Below are positions 5,857 through 13,768 of a stretch of DNA of 64,000 nucleotides, one piece after another (the stretch's first letter is position 1; each line of letters opens with the position of its first letter). The stretch comes from Bryobacteraceae bacterium. GTDB taxonomy: Bacteria; Acidobacteriota; Terriglobia; Bryobacterales; Bryobacteraceae. The DNA lies in NCBI GenBank assembly GCA_019752335.1, contig JAIEMJ010000044.1, positions 1-64,000 of the forward strand, in the 5' to 3' direction. The notes under the pieces are model-generated. The model was not told where the DNA came from, did not search any database, and was given only the letters and a program-made list of their open reading frames with translations. Both the position numbers and the translations under genes were made by a program.

Positions 5857-8385
5857 ATGAAGCTCGCCTGGGGACTCGTCGCCGTCACGCTCGCCGCGCA
5901 GGAATGCCGCCTCACGCCGCAGAGTCCGGCGCAGCCGCCGCTCAAGGTGGAAGAGGGCGAGCGCGCCACCGAGTCGCAGACGTTTCAGTCGGCCGTCTTC
6001 GCCGTTTCTCCCACGAACCTCGTCCATTTCGTTGACGCCATCGGCCGGATCCGCCGCATGGAATCGAACGGGCGCCTCACCACGCTCTCCGGCTCCAGCG
6101 ACCCCTCGTTGAATCCCGCCGTCACCCAGTTGCTCTTCTCGCCCAGCAGCGTGCTGCACTTCGTTTCGCTGGGCCGAGTGTGGCGCTGGGCCGATGGAAA
6201 CGCGGAAGCCGTCGCAGGCAGCGGCCTGCCTGGCTTCAACGGCGAAAGCGGCAAGGCCGCGGAGGTGAACCTGGGCGCCGTCGCCAATGCCGCCTTCGCG
6301 CCCACCGGCGAACTGCTCATCGTCGACGGCTACAACCGCGTCCGCCGCCTCGAAAAAGACGGCACCCTCCACACCATCGCCGGCGGACCCCGCGCCGCCG
6401 CCACCGCCGGACTCACCGGCGACAACGGCCCCGCCACGGCCGCCGCGCTCTCCTCGCCGCGCCAGGTGGTGCCCCTGCGCGACGGCACCCTTTGGATCCG
6501 CGACCTCACCGGGCGCCATCTGCGCGCCATCACCCCGGACGGCATCATCCGCACCCTGCAAACCAGCTTCGACACCAACATCAGCATTCTGCTCGCCCCG
6601 GACGGACGCCCCATGGCCGTCACCACCAATCGCGTCTATCCGCTCACCAGCACCGGTGCGCTGGAGACCGGCCAGCAACCTTATCCGTCCTTCACCGGCG
6701 CGCCGCGCGGCATTGGCCCCACGGGCTCACTCTATTTCGAGGGCAACGCGCGGCCGGAACAGCGCAATCCGCTGGTGCGGCTGGAGCGGACGCAGACCGT
6801 GATTGCCGGCGCGCCTGTCGCCGCCACGGTCGACGGCCAGGCACCCCCGTTCGGTGCGTGGCGCAATGGCACGCTCGTCTACGCCGCGCAGCAAGGCGGC
6901 AAGAGCGGCATCCTCGAAGCGCGCCCCGGCCAGGCGCCGCGCTTCGTGGTGGGCGGCGGCGATGACGTCGGCGACGCCGACGGCAAGTCCGCCACCAGCC
7001 TCTCGATCTTCGGCGTGCAGAGCTTCACCGTGGATGGCGCGGGCCGCATTGTGCTGGCGGACGTTTACCGGCAGCGCATCCTGGTGATTGAAACCAGCGG
7101 CCAGGTGAGCGTCCTGCGCAGCAACGACGGGCCCATTCCCTTCGCGCCCATCGGCGCGCTGGCCACCCTGCAGCGCATTACCGCAGACCAGGCCGGCAAC
7201 ATCTACTGGTATGTCCAAGGCGCCACGCCCACGGGCGGCGTCTTCTCCGGCGACATCGCCGTCTGGACACGCGCCACGCGCTCCGTCAACGTCTTTACCC
7301 TGAGCGGTGTCTCCGCCCTCGGCCGACTGGACGACGGCAGTGCGATCGCCATCACGGGCAACAGCGGCACCTTTCGCAGCACTTACCGGCTGACCCCTGC
7401 GGGCCTGGGCGAGCCCGTGCTCGGCCTGCGCCAGTTGCCGTTGCAGTCGGTGACGCGCTGGCGCGATCTGCCTTACTTCACGGCCGCCACGCGGCTCTTC
7501 CGCGGCGAACCCGGCCGCATCCAATGGCTGAACCTGCCGAACTTCGTGCCGGACTTCGTCCTCGCCACCGGCGACTCGCTCACCGTGCATCTCACCGACG
7601 GCGGCTTCTATCGTCTGGATGGCATTGAGGCCTGCCCCTGGACCTCCCAGCCCGTCGTAACCGCCGTCACCAACGCGGCGAGTTTCGGTAACCCCGACAC
7701 ACTGTCGCCGCGCCAATTGGTAACGATCTTCGGCACCGGACTCGGCCCGCCTGCTGGCCAAGGCCTCATCCTCGACGGCCTCCTCCGCGCCGGAGGCCAG
7801 CCCGCGCCCTTTCCCGCCATGGTGCTGGGCAACTTCAGCGGCGCGATTCCCTTCGCGGCGCTGACGGGCACTACCCTGCCCGTCGTCTTTTCGAACGACC
7901 GCCAGATGACCGTCCAAGGCCTCCCGGCGATTCCGGCCGGCGGCGAGAGCTTGCTCTACTTCAGTTGGCAAGGGCTGACCCTGATATATCCCACCCCCGT
8001 GCGCTTCGTCACCGCGACGCCGGGCCTCTTCTCTGCGGCCTTAAATCCCAATGGATCGCTGAATAGCGCTGCGGAACCCGCCGCCGCCGGCATTCCCTTG
8101 CAACTCTACGCCACGGGCCTGGGAGCGATCGATACGAATCCCGCCTTGGGCGATTTCTTCTCGCTCACCGCCCTGACGAACACGGTGAACGCGGTGACGG
8201 CCACGGTGGATGGCGAGCCCGCCGAAGTCCTCTTCGCCGGAGGCGCGCCGGGCCAGATCGGCGGCCTCTACCAGATCAACCTGCGCCTCCCCGATGCCCT
8301 CGCGCCCGGCGCCCACGCCGTCGTTTTGCGCGTCGCCGGGCAGAACTCCAACCCGCTCACGGTTTACGTGAGTACCAGACCTTGA
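5857..8385 (+). CDS. Secreted NHL-repeat protein with Solibacter-type C-terminal domain
   Basis: 842 residues with an N-terminal signal sequence (MKLAWGLVAVTLAAQ). Residues about 40-590 hold repeated propeller-blade motifs such as LLIVDGYNRVRRLEKDGTLHTIAG and IVLADVYRQRILVIE, typical of NHL beta-propellers. From about 607 to the end is the module found in great numbers in Solibacter: VTNAASFGNPDTLSPRQLVTIFGTGLGP, ATPGLFSAALNPNGSLN, LYATGLG, GLYQINLRLP (TIGR03437-like). The protein is exported and probably acts in surface binding; no catalytic residues are evident. It is the best taxonomic marker in the window. Confidence 0.85.
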   Translation: MKLAWGLVAVTLAAQECRLTPQSPAQPPLKVEEGERATESQTFQSAVFAVSPTNLVHFVDAIGRIRRMESNGRLTTLSGSSDPSLNPAVTQLLFSPSSVLHFVSLGRVWRWADGNAEAVAGSGLPGFNGESGKAAEVNLGAVANAAFAPTGELLIVDGYNRVRRLEKDGTLHTIAGGPRAAATAGLTGDNGPATAAALSSPRQVVPLRDGTLWIRDLTGRHLRAITPDGIIRTLQTSFDTNISILLAPDGRPMAVTTNRVYPLTSTGALETGQQPYPSFTGAPRGIGPTGSLYFEGNARPEQRNPLVRLERTQTVIAGAPVAATVDGQAPPFGAWRNGTLVYAAQQGGKSGILEARPGQAPRFVVGGGDDVGDADGKSATSLSIFGVQSFTVDGAGRIVLADVYRQRILVIETSGQVSVLRSNDGPIPFAPIGALATLQRITADQAGNIYWYVQGATPTGGVFSGDIAVWTRATRSVNVFTLSGVSALGRLDDGSAIAITGNSGTFRSTYRLTPAGLGEPVLGLRQLPLQSVTRWRDLPYFTAATRLFRGEPGRIQWLNLPNFVPDFVLATGDSLTVHLTDGGFYRLDGIEACPWTSQPVVTAVTNAASFGNPDTLSPRQLVTIFGTGLGPPAGQGLILDGLLRAGGQPAPFPAMVLGNFSGAIPFAALTGTTLPVVFSNDRQMTVQGLPAIPAGGESLLYFSWQGLTLIYPTPVRFVTATPGLFSAALNPNGSLNSAAEPAAAGIPLQLYATGLGAIDTNPALGDFFSLTALTNTVNAVTATVDGEPAEVLFAGGAPGQIGGLYQINLRLPDALAPGAHAVVLRVAGQNSNPLTVYVSTRP

Positions 8386-8405
8386 GCCCGCCGCGTACCC
8401 ACGCG

Positions 8406-11400
8406 CTAGCTCAGCAGTAGCTCCAGGTCCTCGCGCTTGATGTCGCGCAAGACGCTCGTGTCGGCCGCAATGATCGCGTCGGCCAATTCGCGCTTGTCCT
8501 TTTGCAGCTCAAGCACTTTTTCTTCCACCGTGTCGCGCGCGATCAGGCGATAAGCGAAGACATGCCGGTCCTGCCCGATGCGATGCGCGCGGTCTACCGC
8601 TTGCGCCTCGACGGCCGGGTTCCACCAGGGATCTAGCAGAAAGACGTAGTCCGCGGCGGTAAGGTTCAAGCCGACCCCACCCGCCTTCAGGCTAATCAGA
8701 AACAGGCTGCACTGTGCCTCGTTCTCGAACGTATCCACGTGCTGCTGACGATTCTTCGTCTGGCCGTCGAGATACTCGTAGACCACCTTTTTCTCGTCCA
8801 AACGCTTCCGCAGGATAGCCAGCAGGCTGGTGAATTGCGAGAAGATCAGCGCCTTGTGGCCCTCCGCGCGCAACTCTTCCAGCTTCGGCAGTAAGACGTC
8901 GAATTTTGCGCTCGGCTCGCCTTCCTGGGCCGGATTTAGTAACCCCGGATGGCACGCCGCCTGACGCAAGCGCAACAAAGCTTCGAGGACGTGCATCTTA
9001 CTCTTGGCGAGGCCGACCTCCTTGATCTTCACCCAAGATCGATTGCCGGTAGTGCGCGCGCAACTCGTCATAGAGCTTGCGTTGCGCGGGCTCCATCTCG
9101 CAGTAGAGTGTCTGCGCCGTTTTCGGCGGTAGCTCCTTGGCCACTTGCCCTTTCGTACGCCGCAGAATAAATGGCCGCAGCGCTCGTGCGAGTAACTCGC
9201 GCGACTCGGGGCTGCCGCCTTTGTCGAAAGCTTTCATCGTACCCAGCATGCCGGGGTTCAGGAATTCAAATAGACTCCACAATTCGCCTAAGTGATTCTC
9301 CACCGGCGTCCCGGTCATCGCCAGGCGCCGGCGCCCGTTCAGTAAACGCGCGGCCTTCGCCGACTCGCTGGCCGGATTCTTAATCGCCTGCGCCTCGTCC
9401 AGAATGACGTAGTCGAATTCGAACTCGCGAAAGTCCACCGCGTCCCGGCGTAGCGTGCCGTAAGTGGCAATTACTAAGTGGTAACCCGAAAATGCGCTGG
9501 CGTCTTTGCCCCGCGCGCTGCCGCTATGGTCCAATACTTTCAGTTCGGGCGTGAAGCGCGCCGCTTCACGTATCCAGTTATCCACCAACGAGCGCGGCAT
9601 CACGGCCAGCGACGGACCCGCGCCCGCCACCCGCCGGCTTTCGAGCAAGGCCAATACCTGCGGCGTTTTGCCGACGCCCATATCGTCCGCCAGGCAGCCG
9701 CCGAAGCCGAAGTTATCCAGAAACTTCATCCAGGCCAAACCGTGGCGCTGATAGTCCCGTAACGTGCCGGCGAAGCCTGCGGGCTGGTCCACTGGCTGAA
9801 TGCCATCAAAGGCCCGCAACGCGGCGCGCGCTTCGGCGAACACTTCGTCCACCCGCACGCCTTTTTTGTCCGCCAGCAATAAATCGAGTAACCCGGCCTG
9901 GCTGCGTTTGAAACGCACACTTTCGCCGGCGATCTTGCCCATCGACACAATCGTGCCGTAGCGCTCCACTAAGTCCGGCGGCAATACTCCGAACCCGCCG
10001 CCCGGTAAGACGACCACCGCCTCGCCCTTCTCGAGTGCCTGTAGCAGAGTAGGCAGAGTGACGGCGGCGCCGTCGTAACTTACCGACACTTGTAGGTCGA
10101 ACCAGTCGATACCGGAAGTGACATTAAAGTCAAACTGCGTCGCTTGCCGGAACTCTTCGCCTTCTACTTCCAGGGCCCAACCGGCACGGGCCAATTCCCG
10201 CACGACGCGACTTACATTCCGCGTGGGCATGTCCCAGCTATGGTCACCCGAGTAGAAGCGGTCTTGCGCCAGGCCCAGCGAGACTAACTTCTCTTTGGCC
10301 GTACGCTCCGCTTCCTCATCACGGCGGCGCACCAGACGGGCCTTCGGGTCTACCAGGTTGGGAGCCCGATGGCTCTCCGGAATCGACACGGGTCCGTAGA
10401 AAACGCGCAGCTTGCCCTCGGTACGATCCTTGCGCCAGGAGTAGGTACTCTTCAGGCGTAAATGAAACCGCGGGGGCTCCTGAATTCCGGTGTAAGCCAA
10501 TTCCGCCGGCCACTCAACCCGCAACGGCTGGCTGCCGGAAATCACTTCGCCGACAAACTCCGCTGCCTGCGAAGCCGGAATGATCAACTCGTCCTTTTCG
10601 GCGCGCAGCGCCGCAATCCAGCCAAACTGGCCTTCATGCACCAGCCCGGCTATCACGCCGTCGAGGATTACGAAGCCCGCGGCGAACAAAATCCCCGCGC
10701 TCTCCAGGTCACGCTGTTCACCGTCGCGTTCCAGCTTGCCGGTCAGCTTCCAGCACTCAATCTCGGGTGCTTCCCGGATCTCCGGCACAAAGCGCCACGG
10801 CGCGCCCGGGTCCCAACTCAGTTGCTGCCACTCCTGCACCGGCGCTTTCGGGGACTCGCGCCAAAAAAGACGCCCGCTCTCGCAAAGCCGCGGCACATAG
10901 ACCGGCAGGAGCGCGGGCCGCAAGTGGAACCGCGTGGGCAGCGATTCCGCGTTGCGGTCATTCGCGTCAGGAATGCCGGCGAGCGAGAGTAGTAGATCGC
11001 GCTGGGCGAGGTCGGGCCACGCGGCTAGCTCCGCCACGCGCAACCGGATCGACTTCGGCTTACTCAGCGCAAACGCGCCCGGCGTCTTCAGCCGGTCACG
11101 AATCGCCAGGTCCACGGCGATGCCGGGCGTGGAGGAAGCTGCGTTGGCGGCCATGTCGAGCACATAGAAGACTTCGCGACCCTTCGGCCACTCGCCGCTG
11201 ACGGGCGCTTCCGGATCCAGGGCGGGCCTGGATTGGACACTGCGCACCAGCGCACGCCAGTCCGGCGGCTTCCGCGCCCCATGGAACTTCCCTTCCAACC
11301 GCTCCACCGGCGTGCCGTCGCCTTGCAAATAGCCCCTATCGCGGGCGAGGCACAACAACGCCCAAACGTGCTTGCAGGGCTCCTCTCCCCGATATTCTGG

Positions 11401-11688
11401 GCAACTGCAGTGAACCTGCAAGGCTCTGTCGTTGCGTTCGGCCTGCATCTGATAGTAAGTGCCGAAGGTCATGTACGCATCCATGCCCTGGGCGTTAGCC
11501 GTCAGGACCCTTACGCGCCTCAGGCGTGCCAATTCTTCTCCTCGCTGGCGAGCAGTTGCGGAAAAATAGCGGCCCAGTTGTTTCAGCAAGAGCGCGCTCG
11601 TAAATTCACTCCTCTCTAGTCGGCCGGCACCAGCCGGATCATGCTCAGGTTTACGGTAAGCTGCCGCGCGTCGCCGGCTGGCTGCCAC
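8406..11688 (-). CDS. SWIM zinc-finger SNF2-family helicase, split by a one-base frameshift
   Basis: The gene encodes about 1090 residues in two frames. The 5' frame (11688-8998) has a SWIM zinc finger, [16 protein letters not shown] (about residues 93-108), then a long beta-rich region and the first ATPase lobe with ADDMGVGKT and [11 protein letters not shown]. The 3' frame (9071-8406) has the second lobe: [42 protein letters not shown]. The junction is the CCC at 9032-9034 (GGG in the coding strand): removing one G joins YRQSIL to [13 protein letters not shown], the expected sequence. The open frame reaches 11688 but overlaps the methyltransferase gene; a TTG at 11589 is a likely real start. 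Such proteins are DNA-dependent ATPases; a precise role is unknown. Confidence 0.8.
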
Positions 11689-13043
11689 AGCGGACTTACT
11701 TGAATTTCTACCTGGTAGTCCCGCGCCGGCGGTACATCTTGTTCGATCACAAACAATCCCGGCCGGTCCAACTTAGTCTCGCCCGCCTCCTGTCCATTTA
11801 CTCGCAAAGCGACGCGAAACAACTGCTCCGGACGCTCCGGCGCGAAGCCCCGGATGCGCAGGCGCTGCGCGGATCCGCGCACGTTCTCTAGGGTCGCTGT
11901 CGCCCGTCCGCCAATCCAGCGGAAGCGATTGCCGAAGACTCCTTCGAGCGGATGCCAACCCTCACCCAGCCGCGCTTCGTGGCCCGGCAGGCTGAAGTCA
12001 ATCACGTCGGCGCGCTCGCCGGGGTAGAGCTCCTTCTTGTCGGCGCTGTTGAGTAAGTTATAGACGCCGCCTTCGTTCGGGGTCGCGTAAGTACAACTGC
12101 CGCAGAGTAACTGGTCGTCCGCATCGCGGTGTAAGTCGCCACCGCAGTCGGGGCAGCGCAGATATTGCTCGAACTTCGTGGCCTCGTAGGGAGGGCTTAC
12201 TGCTGTTCCTGCCTTACGGCAACTCGCCGCGAGCGTACCGCCGAGCCCACGCGCTCCCCGCCAGTCCGATCCGTACGGATCCAGCTTCTGCAGCAAGCGC
12301 TTCATCCCGCGCTCACCCCAGCCGCGTTCCGGCACGCAGATCTCGTACTCCTGCGCGACAAAGTGCTTGCGGACTAAGTCATGCCAATGCCGCAGATTCA
12401 TCCGGTGATTCTGCCGGATGCCGAAGCTCTCCTCCTGATGCGCGCCGATCACGTCCCGCACTAAGTAGCCCAGTAAGCCCCATTCGTGTAACTTCCGTTC
12501 CCAAGGCTTCATCGTCTCTACGTAGGGGCAGCGGTACAGCCGCAGGCTCAAGGCACGGCGCATCGGCTCTTCGCCAAAGATAAAGACGCCCCCGGGCTGC
12601 AGGACGCGCTTCACTTCGAGAAATACGGCTTCGATATCCTGAAACTGGCTCAGCATCTGATAGGCCAGCACCGTACGCAGACTATTGTCCTTGAACGGTA
12701 GCCGCAACGCGTCGCCGGCCATGCGGACCGGAGCTTTTGGCATTCCCCATTGCTCCTGCAAGGCGATGCCGTGCCGCAGCGAGTCCGCCGAAATATCCAG
12801 GGCGAAGCCCTCAGCGGAGAACTCGTTCGCCAGCATGTAACTCGTGTGCCCGGCATTGGCGCCAATTTCGAGAAAAGGAGTAAACCCGCCAATGAAGGCC
12901 GCGTGCTTCTTCAGGATGGCGCCGCGGCGCTCGTTTTCTTCGGCGTAAACCCGGCTGGCGCGTTCAGGCTCGCCCAACGAAGCGAAGTTATGAAACTCCA
13001 CTTCGGCGCGCTTGACAGACATGGCCTGCGCACTGTGGTTCAT
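11616..13043 (-). CDS. Class I SAM methyltransferase with Trm112-like ribbon and C-terminal beta domain
   Basis: 475 residues. Motif I is FLEIGANAG (57-65), followed by the acidic residue of ALDIS (about 83) and a motif IV-like region VLAYQMLSQ; the helical insert and RVLQPGGVFIFGEEP fit small-molecule or glycan methyltransferases. A four-cysteine ribbon CPDCGGDL..CGSC (Trm112-like) follows, then a beta-rich C-terminal domain with FRWIGGRATATL and RVNGQEAGE, similar to sugar-binding modules attached to glycan enzymes. The start at 13043 is fixed by a 4-base ATGA overlap with the HAD gene upstream, so the two are translationally coupled. A larger frame up to 13457 is an antisense extension with no similarity. 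The substrate, perhaps a surface sugar, is inferred. Confidence 0.75.
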   Translation of the reverse strand: MNHSAQAMSVKRAEVEFHNFASLGEPERASRVYAEENERRGAILKKHAAFIGGFTPFLEIGANAGHTSYMLANEFSAEGFALDISADSLRHGIALQEQWGMPKAPVRMAGDALRLPFKDNSLRTVLAYQMLSQFQDIEAVFLEVKRVLQPGGVFIFGEEPMRRALSLRLYRCPYVETMKPWERKLHEWGLLGYLVRDVIGAHQEESFGIRQNHRMNLRHWHDLVRKHFVAQEYEICVPERGWGERGMKRLLQKLDPYGSDWRGARGLGGTLAASCRKAGTAVSPPYEATKFEQYLRCPDCGGDLHRDADDQLLCGSCTYATPNEGGVYNLLNSADKKELYPGERADVIDFSLPGHEARLGEGWHPLEGVFGNRFRWIGGRATATLENVRGSAQRLRIRGFAPERPEQLFRVALRVNGQEAGETKLDRPGLFVIEQDVPPARDYQVEIQVSPLWQPAGDARQLTVNLSMIRLVPAD

Positions 13044-13717
13044 AGCTGCTCCAGCTTCAGTTGACGTAAATCCTCCAGCAGAATGTCCGGCGCGTGGACG
13101 GCCAATTCGTCCACCGAATAGTGGCCCGTCGCCACCGCGATGGACACCATCCCATTCTGCTTCGCGGCCGCGATGTCGTTGGCGGTATCGCCAATCAAGT
13201 AAGTTGGCGTCTGCCGCGTCGCCCAACCGGCACGCCGCGCTTCGCGCGCGGCTAGGCCCGCCAAAATGCCGCGCGTGGACCCCATGTCCGCAAAGGCGCC
13301 GAGGTGAAAGTGATGGCCCAAGCCAGCCTGCTGCACCTTCCGCCAGCCAATCGCACTGAGGTTGCCCGTGACGAGGCCCACCGTGGCTTGGCGCTGGCCG
13401 AGTTTCCGCAACAAGGGCCGGACGCCGGGGCAAACACGCTGGCGCAAGTCCGGGCAACGGCGCTGGTAGAGCCGCTGCGCCCGCGCGACGATACCGGGCA
13501 TCGCGGCGCGAATCGCCGCCGGACGCTGGCCCGCTTCGCGCATCATCTGCGTGATGATGTCACGGTCCAACATGCCGTACACCGGCACGTTCTCCATACT
13601 GACGCGGACGCCGGTCTCCAGGCGCACGGCGTCTTCCAGGGCCTGTCCATGGGCGGGTCCGGCCCGGCGGAGGAGCGTGCCGTCGATGTCAAAGAGAACA
13701 AGAATGCTACCGGTCAA
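13040..13717 (-). CDS. HAD-superfamily phosphatase (phosphoglycolate-phosphatase-like)
   Basis: 225 residues with all HAD motifs: motif I LFDIDGTLL (Asp nucleophile and acid at residues 10 and 12), motif II VTGN, and motif IV YLIGDTANDIAAAK. The helical cap between motifs I and II fits the phosphoglycolate phosphatase/beta-phosphoglucomutase subfamily; which phosphate ester it uses is not determined. It is the first gene of a coupled pair with the methyltransferase (ATGA overlap at 13040-13043) and is divergent from the TonB receptor gene. Confidence 0.82.
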   Translation of the reverse strand: MTGSILVLFDIDGTLLRRAGPAHGQALEDAVRLETGVRVSMENVPVYGMLDRDIITQMMREAGQRPAAIRAAMPGIVARAQRLYQRRCPDLRQRVCPGVRPLLRKLGQRQATVGLVTGNLSAIGWRKVQQAGLGHHFHLGAFADMGSTRGILAGLAAREARRAGWATRQTPTYLIGDTANDIAAAKQNGMVSIAVATGHYSVDELAVHAPDILLEDLRQLKLEQL

Positions 13718-13768
13718 GCCCCCATTATCGCAAGCCGCGTGTGGTCATCGCTTATTCACGGCGCTTAC

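Noticed and set aside
6727-7971. 414-codon minus-strand frame opposite the NHL protein
   Set aside because: Antisense shadow; the plus-strand frame is a full-length recognised protein.
9020-9050. Programmed ribosomal frameshift in the SNF2 gene
   Set aside because: There is no slippery heptamer or downstream structure, and a plain one-base insertion in GGG explains the break.
13043-13457. N-terminal extension of the methyltransferase frame
   Set aside because: It runs in a second frame through the HAD gene and has no similarity to methyltransferases; the ATGA junction at 13040-13043 marks the true start.
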